From CAYRYU01 sp964428355 (GTDB lineage Bacteria; Muiribacteriota; Ozemobacteria; Ozemobacterales; Ozemobacteraceae), in the NCBI GenBank assembly GCA_964428355.1, contig CAYRYU010000032.1, positions 1 through 64,000 on the forward strand: a stretch of 64,000 nt of DNA, given 5' to 3'. The translations under genes were made by a program, and so were the position numbers. The notes below the pieces were generated by a model, which did not search any database, was not told the origin of the DNA, and saw only the letters and a list, made by a program, of their open reading frames with translations. Shown one piece after another: positions 6,524 to 15,919 of the stretch (position 1 is its first letter; every line of letters starts with the position of its first letter).

Positions 6524-9169
6524 ATGGATACCGAAAAAGAAAACAAGACCGAGCCTGTCATTCCAACTCCCCCGGGCCTGCCGCCTGGCGGAAAAGACCT
6601 CTTTATCAACATCGAGGACGACATGAAGTCGTCCTATCTCGATTATGCCATGAGCGTCATCATCGGCCGCGCCCTTCCCGATGTCCGGGACGGCCTGAAA
6701 CCCGTCCACCGCCGGATCCTGTATGCCATGTACGACCAGGGATTCACTAGCAAGAAAGCCTACGTCAAATCGGCCAGAACCGTCGGTGAAGTCCTCGGAA
6801 AATATCATCCCCACGGCGATGCCGCAGTCTATGACACCCTCGTCCGGATGGCCCAGGATTTCAGCCTCCGGTATCCCCTCATAGATGGCCATGGAAACTT
6901 CGGCTCCGTCGATGGTGATTCCGCGGCCGCCATGCGATATACCGAATCCCGCCTGGACGCGCTCGCGGAAGAAATGCTCCGGGACCTCGAAATGGAAACG
7001 GTTGCCTGGATGCCCAATTTCGATGAATCCCTCAAGGAGCCGATCTATCTTCCCAGCAAGTTTCCAAACCTTCTCGTGAACGGTTCCTCGGGAATCGCGG
7101 TCGGGATGGCTACCAACATACCTCCCCACAACCTTGGAGAGGTCATTTCCGGCCTGGTAAAGCTTATCGACCACCCTGAAACCACGATCGATGAGTTGAT
7201 CCGTGAAATCCCGGGCCCTGATTTCCCCACCGGGGGAGTGATCATGGGCCGCGAAGGATGCGAATCGGCTTTCAGAACCGGCCGTGGAAGCGTCGTCGTA
7301 AGGGCGATCACAAAAATCGAGGAATTTGGAAAAGGCCGGGACAGGATCGTAGTGACCGAGCTTCCCTACCAGGTCAACAAAGCCAAGCTCGTCAAGCAGA
7401 TAGCGGACATGATCAACGAAAAGAAGATCGACGGCATCACCGACCTGCGGGACGAGTCGAACCGTGAGGGAATGAGAGTCTGCATCGAGCTGAGGAAGGG
7501 TGTGAACACCGAGGTCATCCTGAACCAGCTGTACCGGCACACCCCGATGCAGTCGTCATTTGGGGTCATCATGCTGGTTCTGGTCGACAACCGGCCGATG
7601 GTCCTGAACCTCTCCGAGCTCATGACCCATTACATCAACCATTGCCGTGAAGTGATCCGGAAACGGACGGCTTTCCAGCTGAGGAAGGCCGAGGAGAAGG
7701 CACACATCCTCGAAGGGTTGACCATAGCGCTCGACAACCTCGATGCTGTCATCAAACTTATCAAGGAAGCTCCAGGACCGAACGAGGCCCGGACCGGCCT
7801 CATGGAAACCTTCACCCTGAGCGAAAAACAAGCCCAGGCGATCCTGGATATGCGTCTGCAGAGGCTGACCGGTCTCGAACGCGAGAAGATCCTCCAGGAT
7901 TACCACGAAACCCTGGCCACCATCGAGAAACTGAAAGGGATTCTCGCTTCAGACCCCAAGATCCGTGAGATCGTGAAGACGGAACTCCTGGAGATCAAGG
8001 AAAAATACTCGGACGAGCGCCGGACCCGTATCATGACGGCCGAAGCGGAGGCCCTCGATGTGGAAGACCTGATGCAGGAAGAGGACATCATCATCACCGT
8101 CACCAAGAACGGTTATGTGAAACGGTTCCCTCCAAGCACCTTCCGCCAGATCGGCCGCGGTGGCAAGGGAAGCATCTGCGTGGGGGTCAAGGAGGACGAC
8201 GTGGTCGAACACATGTTCCTTGCCTCGACCCATTCATTCCTCCTGGTCTTCACATCGACCGGAAAAGTCCACTGGATCAAGGGATACAAGCTTCCCGAAG
8301 GCGGAAGACAGGCTTCGGGTCGTGCTATCGTTAACCTGTTGAACCTCGCGGACAACGAGAAAATCACGGCAATCATGCCTGTGAGGCATTTCGATTCCGA
8401 GCGAAGGGCTTTCATGGTCACCAAGCTCGGTGTGGCGAAAACGACACAGCTTGCCTCGTTTTCCCGACCGAACTCGAAGGGGATCATCGCGATCAATCTT
8501 GATGACGGGGACGAACTCGTCTCCGTCAAGACAATCTGCGGAGGGGAACATATCGTGATCGCGACCCGTAACGGCTATGCGATCCGCTTCCCCGACGAGG
8601 AAATCCGGGTCATGGGTCGCACCGCACGAGGGGTGAGGGCGATTTCCTTCAAGGAGAAAGGTGACTTCGTTATCGGAATGGAAGTGTTCAGCCGTTTGAA
8701 GGAGCTTCCCCCGCCTGTTCCCGGAATACCCGCGCCCGAGGCTTCCTCCGCTCCGGTTCCCGAGCCTGAAAAGCTTGTCGAGGCCGAAGAAACTGTAATC
8801 GAGGAGGGGGACGATCCGGCTGTTCCGATGGAATACATCCCCTTCGACGGTCGACTGATGACCGTCTCCATCCTCGGATTTGGCAAGCAGACCGATATCA
8901 ACGAGTACCGTGTGACCCACCGCGGGGGAAAGGGAATCAAAACCCTCAGAGTCAGGGAAAAGACCGGCGAAGTCCTTGCGATCAAACGGATGTTCGAGGG
9001 AGACGAACTGATGATCGTCACCCAAAGTGGAAAAATTGTCAGGCTGAACGCCGATACCGTCCGGTCAACCGGAAGGCATGCATCAGGGGTCAAGCTGATC
9101 ACTCTCGAAGAGGGGGACCAACTGATTTCCGCCGTCCGGATCCCGGCAACCGAGGAAAAGGTGAACTGA
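6524..9169 (+). CDS. gyrA: DNA gyrase subunit A
   Basis: GyrA is the DNA-cleaving subunit of gyrase. The 881 residues contain the winged-helix breakage domain with catalytic Tyr139 (MRYTESRL), a coiled-coil region and a C-terminal beta-pinwheel. The quinolone-resistance region reads GDAAVYD: Ala100 sits at the place of E. coli Ser83, while Asp104 (E. coli Asp87) is kept. The GyrA-box is altered to IGRGGKG near residue 545, and a Pro/Glu-rich acidic insert of about 45 residues (around 727-775) lies between pinwheel blades. With gyrB directly upstream, GyrA is preferred over ParC. Confidence 0.95.
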   Translation: MDTEKENKTEPVIPTPPGLPPGGKDLFINIEDDMKSSYLDYAMSVIIGRALPDVRDGLKPVHRRILYAMYDQGFTSKKAYVKSARTVGEVLGKYHPHGDAAVYDTLVRMAQDFSLRYPLIDGHGNFGSVDGDSAAAMRYTESRLDALAEEMLRDLEMETVAWMPNFDESLKEPIYLPSKFPNLLVNGSSGIAVGMATNIPPHNLGEVISGLVKLIDHPETTIDELIREIPGPDFPTGGVIMGREGCESAFRTGRGSVVVRAITKIEEFGKGRDRIVVTELPYQVNKAKLVKQIADMINEKKIDGITDLRDESNREGMRVCIELRKGVNTEVILNQLYRHTPMQSSFGVIMLVLVDNRPMVLNLSELMTHYINHCREVIRKRTAFQLRKAEEKAHILEGLTIALDNLDAVIKLIKEAPGPNEARTGLMETFTLSEKQAQAILDMRLQRLTGLEREKILQDYHETLATIEKLKGILASDPKIREIVKTELLEIKEKYSDERRTRIMTAEAEALDVEDLMQEEDIIITVTKNGYVKRFPPSTFRQIGRGGKGSICVGVKEDDVVEHMFLASTHSFLLVFTSTGKVHWIKGYKLPEGGRQASGRAIVNLLNLADNEKITAIMPVRHFDSERRAFMVTKLGVAKTTQLASFSRPNSKGIIAINLDDGDELVSVKTICGGEHIVIATRNGYAIRFPDEEIRVMGRTARGVRAISFKEKGDFVIGMEVFSRLKELPPPVPGIPAPEASSAPVPEPEKLVEAEETVIEEGDDPAVPMEYIPFDGRLMTVSILGFGKQTDINEYRVTHRGGKGIKTLRVREKTGEVLAIKRMFEGDELMIVTQSGKIVRLNADTVRSTGRHASGVKLITLEEGDQLISAVRIPATEEKVN

Positions 9170-9189
9170 AACCGGAATGAAGAAACACC

Positions 9190-9525
9190 ATGTCTGAGGA
9201 ACCCATTCCCCGGAAAAGCCGTGTACGCTTCTCCACCGAGATCATGTTCATTGTCTCGGTGGTTTTTTGCGTTGCCCTGTGCATTATTTACCTATCCCGC
9301 TACTCGAATATCCACTCTCTTCTCCAAAAAGAGATCGAACTCCAATCCCGGATCGAGGAGCTCGAAAGGGAAAACCGGCGATTGAAGACCAGTCTGGATG
9401 CCCTTTCCACACCAGAAGGCATCGAGCGTCTCGCCCGGGAGCGCCTTGGATTGGTCAGACCTGAAGAAGTGGTGGTTTTCCCCATCCCCACATCCACCCC
9501 AGAGGTTCCTATAGCTACCCATTGA
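9190..9525 (+). CDS. FtsB/DivIC-family septum-formation initiator
   Basis: This 111-residue bitopic protein has a basic N-terminus, one transmembrane helix at about residues 16-38 and a coiled coil ESQ/ELERENRRLKTSL, ending in the family-typical TPEGIERLARERLGLVRPEE. Such proteins join FtsL and FtsQ/DivIB in the division site complex. It starts 20 nt after gyrA and may be read from the gyrase operon. The call between FtsB and DivIC is only a naming question here. Confidence 0.85.
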   Translation: MSEEPIPRKSRVRFSTEIMFIVSVVFCVALCIIYLSRYSNIHSLLQKEIELQSRIEELERENRRLKTSLDALSTPEGIERLARERLGLVRPEEVVVFPIPTSTPEVPIATH

Positions 9526-9706
9526 TAAGAGTTGGAACCCACCAAATCTCCTCATCTTTTTGAGAGTATGCTCAAAAAAAACTCCCATTTCGGAAAAAAA
9601 AGGTGTAACATAAGGGTAGTGATGGGAGTATTTTGTTTAGAGGAGGAAAATTGGGGAAGGTACGGGCTTGGTGAAAAAGGGAGTCTGTCCGGACCTCGAA
9701 GATTCT

Positions 9707-9730
9707 CCGGTGCCTGAAACCGGGTTTTTT
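9707..9730 (+). terminator. Weak intrinsic terminator after the gyrase-ftsB operon
   Basis: CCGGT (9707-9711) pairs with ACCGG (9719-9723) across a 7-nt loop, followed by G and six Ts. The stem is short, so efficiency is doubtful. The rest of the 282-bp gap to the next gene holds no clear promoter, only an AAGGAGG ribosome site at its end. Confidence 0.4.
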
Positions 9731-9807
9731 GAGCGGTTCAATCTCCAAAGTGCGGGTAAGAGCGGTTCGCTTCATGCGGATCGACGAAATTTGAAGGAGG
9801 TAGTCCA

Positions 9808-11175
9808 ATGAGAAGTCTGACGAAGGTATTTCTGGGTTTTCTCCTGGTAGTCGGAGTTGCTGCCCTCGTTCATTCCGAAGCGACGACGGCGACGAACGAC
9901 ACGTCCACGCAGAGTGCTTCCAACAAGAATATCGAGGCCCAACCGATGGATATCAAGACCGACGGCGCCCTTCCCGACAAGTTTCGCGGTGGGAATCCCG
10001 ATGCCGGCCTGATTCACGTTCTCGAAGACGAGAAATACAAGCGCCAGGAACACTCGATCATCTATGACGGCGGATCCGGCGACAGCGCGACCAAAATTCC
10101 CGGAGCTGAAGAAGGGTCCAAGCTCGTCGGAGAACCCACCATCAACTGGACGACCTCCAAAGTCAATGCCGACGGCTCTCTCACGACCTTGAAGAGCGAG
10201 AACACCAACTCGGCGACGAACGAAAACATGTTCCCGGAACCCGGTGAATACCAGGTGAGCAACAGCGGAGCCCGTCAGGTTTCCGGCGGATCCGGAACCA
10301 CCACCACCGGCACCGAAGGCGGAGCCACCGAGGGTGGCGCTCAGACCACCACTCCGGGCACCGAAGGCGGAACCACCGGAGCCAATGGCCAGACCACCGT
10401 TCCCGGCACCGAAGGCGGAACCACCGGGGCCAATGGCCAGACCACCGTTCCCGGCACCGAAGGCGGAACCGCGGGAGCAGCCAATGAGCAGCGCGTAACC
10501 ACCCGTGCCGACATGGGTGTCCAGTGCCATGACTGCACCTCCCCCAACCTTCTCGCCTGCATCCAGGAAGGCGCCGGAGCCAACAGCGCAATCGATGAGC
10601 AGGCCCTTTCCGATCAACTCACCGAGCAGATCGCCGGCGGTGAAGTCACCGAACTGAAGGGCAGCCTCAAGGATGCCAACATGATCGCCGTCATCGAGAA
10701 CCCCCTCAAGAAGAATGCCCGGCCCGCCGAAAAGAGCGCTGCCGTCATGCTCAAGGGGATGGTTTTCGAGCAGAACGGAAAAGTCGTGAACGAGACCAAG
10801 GAAGTCCCGATGAAACTCCTCAGCGAGGAAGAACAGACCCGCGTCGCCCAGGTCGGTGAGGAAACCGTTCCCGGCGTGTTCGTCCGCCGCAGCATTCCAT
10901 TCATCACCGCGGTCAAGATGAGCGACAACTTCGAATGCGTGTCCGACAATGCCTCCTGCATCATCCGCAACAAGGCCACCGGGGAGGAAGTCCAGAAAGT
11001 CGGCGGCTCCTACATGTTCCGCATTCCCAACTACCCCCGCGCGGAATACCAGGATCAGCCCGACTATGAAATGGTCATCCAGGGCCTCGACAAGGCAGGC
11101 AACAAGACCGCTGTCCAGCTGCCTCTCTATGTCGTTAATACCCAGACTTCCTTCGAAGGTGGACGGAACGAATAA
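9808..11175 (+). CDS. Secreted protein with Thr/Gly-rich tandem repeats
   Basis: The 455-residue protein starts with a Sec signal peptide (hydrophobic core FLGFLLVVGVAALV, residues 8-21). A low-complexity Thr/Gly/Glu region at about residues 150-228 contains a 16-residue repeat, GANGQTTVPGTEGGTT and variants, encoded by near-identical 48-bp units at about 10349-10470. The C-terminal half (about 230-455) is non-repetitive, with four cysteines in two close groups (CHDCTS and CVSDNASC) that could form disulfides. No family is recognised. A strong AAGGAGG site precedes the ATG, and the next secreted gene follows after 3 nt, so the two products probably act together outside the cytoplasm. Confidence 0.8.
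   Translation: MRSLTKVFLGFLLVVGVAALVHSEATTATNDTSTQSASNKNIEAQPMDIKTDGALPDKFRGGNPDAGLIHVLEDEKYKRQEHSIIYDGGSGDSATKIPGAEEGSKLVGEPTINWTTSKVNADGSLTTLKSENTNSATNENMFPEPGEYQVSNSGARQVSGGSGTTTTGTEGGATEGGAQTTTPGTEGGTTGANGQTTVPGTEGGTTGANGQTTVPGTEGGTAGAANEQRVTTRADMGVQCHDCTSPNLLACIQEGAGANSAIDEQALSDQLTEQIAGGEVTELKGSLKDANMIAVIENPLKKNARPAEKSAAVMLKGMVFEQNGKVVNETKEVPMKLLSEEEQTRVAQVGEETVPGVFVRRSIPFITAVKMSDNFECVSDNASCIIRNKATGEEVQKVGGSYMFRIPNYPRAEYQDQPDYEMVIQGLDKAGNKTAVQLPLYVVNTQTSFEGGRNE
10349..10470 (+). repeat. 48-bp in-frame tandem repeat in a secreted protein gene
   Basis: Two nearly perfect 48-bp units and flanking partial units encode a TTGANGQTTVPGTEGG-type repeat. The units differ by very few bases, which implies recent duplication or gene conversion, so copy number may vary between strains. 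Confidence 0.7.
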
Positions 11176-11178
11176 TCC

Positions 11179-12237
11179 ATGAAAACAGCCATTCCCTGCG
11201 CAATGACCAGATCCTCAACCCTCAGACTCGCGGTAATCGCAATAGTCACCCTCCTTGGAGCAAGCGGGGTAATGGCCCAGGACCAGGTTGCCTCCTCCCC
11301 GAGCGCCGGTGCGGCCTCGGGGAAGGAGCCCTGGCTCGAGGGCGTCACTCTTCCCCCGGTTCCAGAAGGACCTGCGCCGATCTACAAGATCGATTTCACC
11401 CTTGCCGACGGCTCGCCTCTGCCGGCCACTCTTTCCGAGGATGTCCCGGTCCTGATGACCGCCCAATCGGAAATTTTCGGAGAGAAGCCCCCCTCTTCAT
11501 GGAAAGACCAGACCCTCTCGAATTCCGCATGGACGAAGCAGACGGCGATCCACTGGTTCTTCGATGACGTCGCGAAGAACAAGAGCACCCTCGCCTCCTG
11601 CGAGGAACAGCTGCCGGCGAACCAGATGAAGGTCACCCCTCTCGACCCCTGTCTGAAAGGCGCCGTCACGGTGTTCATAAGCAGGTCGTTCAAATATGAG
11701 GTGACTCCCGGCCAGTTCAAGACGATCTTCGCAACAGGGGGAAAATCGGTGATGCTTAAAGTCACCGACATCACTCCTCCGACCTGCGGAATCGAAGTCA
11801 CGGCCGGTGGAAAGAAGGGAATGGTCTGGACGGTCGAAGCCCCTGCCAACAAGTATCCCCTTCCCAAGACCGCGGAGGTCCATTTCCGCGGGAACCTGTT
11901 CACCCCCCCGGGAACCGAAGTCGAAAACCAGATCCCCAACGTCGAACTCGGCCCCAACATGGTTCTTGCTCCCGAGCAGTGCCAGATGACTCTTCCCAAG
12001 GACGGGGAGATTTCCCTTAAAATGGTTCTCGAGGACAATGACAAGGTCGACGAGAAGACCCTGAAATACGGAATATGTGAAGTTGCGAACGGACAACCCG
12101 TTCCTGTGGGCGACTACAATGTTCCGACGATCAAACCGGCCTCGCTCAAGCTTCCAGAGAAACCGTACCTGTTCCTCGAGATCAAGGATATGAGCGGAAA
12201 CCACCAGGTTCTTTGCATTCCTGTTTCCTTCAAGTGA
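11179..12237 (+). CDS. Secreted protein of unknown function
   Basis: The 352-residue protein has an N-terminal signal sequence (hydrophobic stretch LAVIAIVTLLGASGVMAQ, cleavage likely after MAQ or nearby) and no further membrane segment. The mature part looks beta-rich, contains scattered cysteines (CEEQ, DPCLKG, PTCGIEV, EQCQM, YGICEV, VLCIP) and recurring Pro-rich turns. It resembles no family I can name. It starts 3 nt after the repeat-bearing secreted protein and precedes three pilin-like genes, so a role in an envelope or pilus-associated structure is an inference from context only. Confidence 0.75.
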   Translation: MKTAIPCAMTRSSTLRLAVIAIVTLLGASGVMAQDQVASSPSAGAASGKEPWLEGVTLPPVPEGPAPIYKIDFTLADGSPLPATLSEDVPVLMTAQSEIFGEKPPSSWKDQTLSNSAWTKQTAIHWFFDDVAKNKSTLASCEEQLPANQMKVTPLDPCLKGAVTVFISRSFKYEVTPGQFKTIFATGGKSVMLKVTDITPPTCGIEVTAGGKKGMVWTVEAPANKYPLPKTAEVHFRGNLFTPPGTEVENQIPNVELGPNMVLAPEQCQMTLPKDGEISLKMVLEDNDKVDEKTLKYGICEVANGQPVPVGDYNVPTIKPASLKLPEKPYLFLEIKDMSGNHQVLCIPVSFK

Positions 12238-12285
12238 GCTGGAGGGGGGGGAAACCAACAGCAAACTTATTGGAAAGGGGGACCC

Positions 12286-12909
12286 ATGCTAAACCGGGGT
12301 AGAACCTCCGGGGTGTCCTTGCGGGCACCCCGGGCTTTTACCTTTGTAGAAGTCATCCTGGCATTTTTCATCCTCGCCTCATTTTTCCTTTCCGTCTATT
12401 ATTATCTGACCAACTCCGTCAAGGAAACCGAGCGGGCTTACGTGGAAGCCGTCGCGATATCCCATGCGAAATTCGTCATGGATACGGTCATGTTCCAACT
12501 TCCGTGGCGTTGCATCCGTTCCGGAAACCCCTGCAAGTTCGAGGACCCGAAGAACTCCGACCCCATCAACACCATCCTGAACTCCGCCATTCCCAAGATG
12601 TTCGGAACGGGCTGTGCCGGATCAACGAACAATTCCTTCCTCGGAGACGGGATGATGGTTAACTCCAAGGGGTTCTTTTTTCGCGTCCGGATGAAATGCA
12701 CCGACATAGACTCCGTAGCTTTCAGGGTTGGGGGCAAGATCTACGAATGCAAAGACCTTACCGCCAATGACGCGGACGGAAAACCCAGCCTAATGAAAAA
12801 ACTGGTTCTCCAAATTCTCTGGACCATGAAGAAGGGTGTCGACCCCGTCATGGACCCCTTGGCCCAGAGTCTTTTTCTTGTTGCCTACAAGAGCGATCTC
12901 GAGCGTTAG
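12286..12909 (+). CDS. Prepilin-like protein (pseudopilin), set 1
   Basis: This 207-residue protein has the class III signal of type IV pilins: a short basic leader, then A17 followed by FTFVEVILAFFILASFF, with Glu22 at mature position +5. The residue before the cut is Ala instead of the usual Gly, which prepilin peptidases tolerate. Four or more Cys residues (CIRSGNPC, GTGC, MKC, YEC) suggest disulfides in the globular part. It heads a three-gene set with a PilX/GspK-like and a GspJ-like gene, so it is likely a minor (pseudo)pilin of a type IV pilus or type II-like machine. No ATPase, secretin or prepilin peptidase is in the window. Confidence 0.8.
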   Translation: MLNRGRTSGVSLRAPRAFTFVEVILAFFILASFFLSVYYYLTNSVKETERAYVEAVAISHAKFVMDTVMFQLPWRCIRSGNPCKFEDPKNSDPINTILNSAIPKMFGTGCAGSTNNSFLGDGMMVNSKGFFFRVRMKCTDIDSVAFRVGGKIYECKDLTANDADGKPSLMKKLVLQILWTMKKGVDPVMDPLAQSLFLVAYKSDLER

Positions 12910-12933
12910 CCGAAAGAATTCGGGAGTGATGAA

Positions 12934-13473
12934 ATGAACAAACGACGTGGGATGGCCATCATCGTCATTCTTTTCATGGCTTTCGCCATCGGGATCATCC
13001 TTGCCGTGATGGTCAAATCCAACTCCAACCTGGTCCTTCAGAACAAGACCACGTTACGGAACCTTCAGGCTTATTATCTTGCCCAATCCGGTGTGCAGCA
13101 CACGCTCCTCAAACTTCGGCTCCTGCCGAAGGAGTGCTACCAGCAGATCGAGAGCGGCCTCGATAACGATTTCTTCGACGTTTCCAGCGAAGACCACGCG
13201 GCCCTGGGGCTCTCACCTGCAACAGATGGAAATTACGATCTGTTCACGGGCGATCCAGGGGAAAACCAGTCTCCCTACCGGGGGATGTACGAACTTACCG
13301 ACCTTTCCCTCAAGAGCCTCGTAAAGGGAATGAAATTCGCGATGGATGGCTACGATCTCACCGTGAAATCGGAAGTCCAGCCCCTCTTTCCCAGAAATCC
13401 AGCCGTGAAGTTCACGGATGAAATCAAGGAGGAGGTGCTCCTTTCACGGTTCACCGCGGCCAGAGCTCCATGA
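12934..13473 (+). CDS. PilX/GspK-like minor pilin, set 1
   Basis: The 179-residue protein starts MNKRRGMAIIVILFMAFAIG. The peptidase site would be after Gly6, but there is no Glu at +5, as in PilX and GspK tip subunits. The following helix ending in YYLAQSGVQHTLLKL is a hallmark of that group (the AxxGxQ element in PilX/GspK). It overlaps the next pilin gene by 4 nt (ATGA), showing coupled translation. It probably initiates or tips a pseudopilus assembled with its neighbours. Confidence 0.75.
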   Translation: MNKRRGMAIIVILFMAFAIGIILAVMVKSNSNLVLQNKTTLRNLQAYYLAQSGVQHTLLKLRLLPKECYQQIESGLDNDFFDVSSEDHAALGLSPATDGNYDLFTGDPGENQSPYRGMYELTDLSLKSLVKGMKFAMDGYDLTVKSEVQPLFPRNPAVKFTDEIKEEVLLSRFTAARAP

Positions 13474-14567
13474 TTATGAGAAACCTTCAAGCAACGGGCC
13501 TGAAAGGAAGGCCTCCCAAGGCGGGGAGGAGTTGTCCCTTTCACTCGAAAAGGGGAACGGTTTCCGCGTTCACGATCACCGAGGTTCTGATCGCGATAAT
13601 CCTGCTGTCGCTGCTCTTCTACGCCGCCTACAAGGTCATTTCCCATGCCAGACAGGAAACGATGAAGGGGTTCTGGCTCCAGGAATGTATCACCAGCCTC
13701 CGAAACGGGACCCGGGCCATAACCCAGGCACTGAAAAAGACCAGTTATCCCAGTACCCTCACAAGAACCGGAGCGGAAGAAGTCGTCGTCTCCTACAAGG
13801 ACTACCGAACCTACGATACCTCCGGTCGATTGCGGAAAATCGACGTTAAATCCGGAACCGAGTTCGACCTTCAGGCAAAGCCCGGGTTGACCACCCCCTC
13901 CGAAGGAACCACGGTCGTTTTCCGTTTCCCCGTATGCACTCCCGAAAGCGATTCCGAGGGATACCAGGCCGGAAAGATCGTCTGGACGGACCTAGTTCTA
14001 GAACCAATCGAAAATCCCAATTCTGTGGTTCCCCTTGGAAACCTGCACCTGGTGGAGCGTGAGGATTCCTACGACACCCGCGCACTCGATAAGCGGGCTT
14101 TCGATCTCACCAAGAAGTTTGATTCCACTCTTCCCGTCGTCAGGGACAAGCTCATCATCCGGGATGTCGAATCTGTGGATGTCTCCGTTCTCTGGGTTGA
14201 CGAGGTCCGAGGAATCGCGGTCGACAAGGATGGGGCGGTCGACAGGTCTGTCAAGAAGAGATACCTGATCTCGGTCCGGGTCGATTGCACCCACCCGAAG
14301 GACGACAGGCTCCGGATCGGCGACCAGTGTTCGATCACGAGCAACATCGACGTCCATGAATCGGGCGGGACATTGATCATCAAAGTGGTTTCCATAGCGG
14401 ATGATCTTTCCTCCGCCCAGATCAAGGTCGGGAACAACCCTCCCCAGGCATACGGGGTTGGAGCGGTACTGGGCGGGGTTTACAGGATCACGAAGATCCA
14501 GGCCTATGGGGTCGATTGTGCCCCCGTTGGCCAGGGAACGAAGAAGACATTTATCGTCTCACCCTGA
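13470..14567 (+). CDS. GspJ/PilW-like prepilin, set 1
   Basis: This 365-residue protein has an unusually long 33-residue leader before SAFTITEVLIAIILLSLLF; cleavage after Ala33 puts Glu38 at +5. The helix continues YAAYKVISHARQET. The large globular domain is beta-rich and contains PVCTPESD and HPKDDRL stretches with no recognised fold. The start shares an ATGA with the PilX-like gene. It ends the plus-strand run and is convergent with the second pilin set, with 51 bp between the stops. Confidence 0.75.
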   Translation: MIMRNLQATGLKGRPPKAGRSCPFHSKRGTVSAFTITEVLIAIILLSLLFYAAYKVISHARQETMKGFWLQECITSLRNGTRAITQALKKTSYPSTLTRTGAEEVVVSYKDYRTYDTSGRLRKIDVKSGTEFDLQAKPGLTTPSEGTTVVFRFPVCTPESDSEGYQAGKIVWTDLVLEPIENPNSVVPLGNLHLVEREDSYDTRALDKRAFDLTKKFDSTLPVVRDKLIIRDVESVDVSVLWVDEVRGIAVDKDGAVDRSVKKRYLISVRVDCTHPKDDRLRIGDQCSITSNIDVHESGGTLIIKVVSIADDLSSAQIKVGNNPPQAYGVGAVLGGVYRITKIQAYGVDCAPVGQGTKKTFIVSP

Positions 14568-14618
14568 GACGGGCCTCTCATCCGACCGGGACCTTTCTCC
14601 CAAAACCCATTTTCCAGG

Positions 14619-15446
14619 CTACTTCGATGCCTGGTCGGATACGCCGCTGTGAATGTTCCGGCGGAATCCGGGGAATCTCTTCATAAACCGGAACATGTCG
14701 GGGGAGACGATGTCGTGGAAATCCGCGATGACGAGTCCCTGCGTCCGCTGAATCAGATACTCCCCGGGTTTCTCCGGGGTCTTGAGACTTTCGAGGTCTC
14801 CCACCGATGGTATCGATGCGCCGGCCAGTTTTATGGAGATCCAGAAGAAGGATTGATTCTCAGTCCCGCTCTGGATCGAAACTGGTGAAACCTGGAACCC
14901 GCACACCCGTTTCGACAGATCCCTGGCCTGAACCCCGCCTGGATACTGCCCGGCCAGCGGGTGGTCCGGATGAAAGCGCTCGAGGCGTTTCAAGACTCCA
15001 AGTCCTGCGGTTCCCTTCCCAGGTTCGAGAAGATACGTCACCAGGCTGGCCCGTCGCAAAGCGGGACCGGAATCATCGATCGGGGCAGCATCGCCTTCAG
15101 CCCCCGGATGGGGAAAACAGAGAAAGCTGAAGGAAGGCGCTGCGGCAGTTCCTCCAGGGGTGACCAGGTTCTGAAACACTATATCGAACGGTGTCAGAGG
15201 CTGGTAGAAACAACTGCTTTTCAGATCCGTCCTGACCTGGCGCAAGACGCTCATTGCCTCCTGCGAGATATCCATCTGGAGCATACCGCGAAGGGAAGAC
15301 CGGGTCCCGGTCCTGTAGACGGTCATCAGAGGTGTCAGGATCACGAGGGCGCAGACCATGACGACGAGGATTTCAACCATGGTGAAACCCGCCGCCGGAA
15401 AGGTTGAGCGTTTGTTCAAGCCTGCTTTCGAACGTTCAGTGGTCAT
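14619..15446 (-). CDS. GspJ/PilW-like prepilin, set 2
   Basis: The 275-residue protein carries a canonical class III signal: leader MTTERSKAGLNKRSTFPAAG, then FTMVEILVVMVCALVIL with Glu at +5. The start at 15446 is chosen because its ATGA overlaps the stop of the preceding gene; the frame is open further to 15500. The downstream part (SLRGMLQMDISQEAMSVLRQVR) resembles GspJ-type minor pseudopilins. It is the last gene of a minus-strand operon led by lipoproteins and an ECF sigma/anti-sigma pair. Confidence 0.8.
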   Translation of the reverse strand: MTTERSKAGLNKRSTFPAAGFTMVEILVVMVCALVILTPLMTVYRTGTRSSLRGMLQMDISQEAMSVLRQVRTDLKSSCFYQPLTPFDIVFQNLVTPGGTAAAPSFSFLCFPHPGAEGDAAPIDDSGPALRRASLVTYLLEPGKGTAGLGVLKRLERFHPDHPLAGQYPGGVQARDLSKRVCGFQVSPVSIQSGTENQSFFWISIKLAGASIPSVGDLESLKTPEKPGEYLIQRTQGLVIADFHDIVSPDMFRFMKRFPGFRRNIHSGVSDQASK

Positions 15447-15919
15447 TGACGATCCTCCACCACCAGATCGGTCAGCTTGATCCCGGGACGGGTCAACCAA
15501 CGCCTTGCGTTCGACTCCTCAACTGGAACGACTTCGACCTCGATCAGGATGGCGGCCGGCTGGCCCGGAAGGGAAAATGGGCTCAGCGAAATCCTTCGCC
15601 GGAACAGGTCCGCATCGACCGGCCGGAAAATTACTGTTCCCCCGGGGGAAATCTGCTGGGAAACGGGAATCCAGTCGCCGATCTTCAGATCCTGGATCGG
15701 GGGCGGGATTTCCCCGGTCCGGAGTTTCTCGACCCAACGATATCCAAACGATTTGAAGATCTCGAGCGGTTCCCTGGCAAGCTGGAGGCTGAGAGTCTCG
15801 AAATAGGCATCCATTGCTCCCTGGTTCGAAATCCGGTTGAGGCCGAAAAGGGAAAGGACCGCCCCCGAAAGGAACAGAAGGGCGATCAGGATCTCGATCA
15901 GGGTCAAACCCCGTTTCAT
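15443..15919 (-). CDS. GspI/PilV-like prepilin, set 2
   Basis: The 158-residue protein begins MKRGLTLIEILIALLFLSGA: a four-residue basic leader ending in Gly4 and Glu9 at mature +5. Its size and the compact beta-rich remainder fit minor pilins of the PilV/GspI type. Both ends overlap neighbours by 4 nt (ATGA), so it is translated in a coupled chain with the large PilX-like gene upstream and the GspJ-like gene downstream. Confidence 0.8.
   Translation of the reverse strand: MKRGLTLIEILIALLFLSGAVLSLFGLNRISNQGAMDAYFETLSLQLAREPLEIFKSFGYRWVEKLRTGEIPPPIQDLKIGDWIPVSQQISPGGTVIFRPVDADLFRRRISLSPFSLPGQPAAILIEVEVVPVEESNARRWLTRPGIKLTDLVVEDRQ

Noticed and set aside
5453..7540. Long open frame on the minus strand opposite gyrB and gyrA
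   Set aside because: It is the mirror of two certain genes; the product is His/Gly/Val-rich without any domain.
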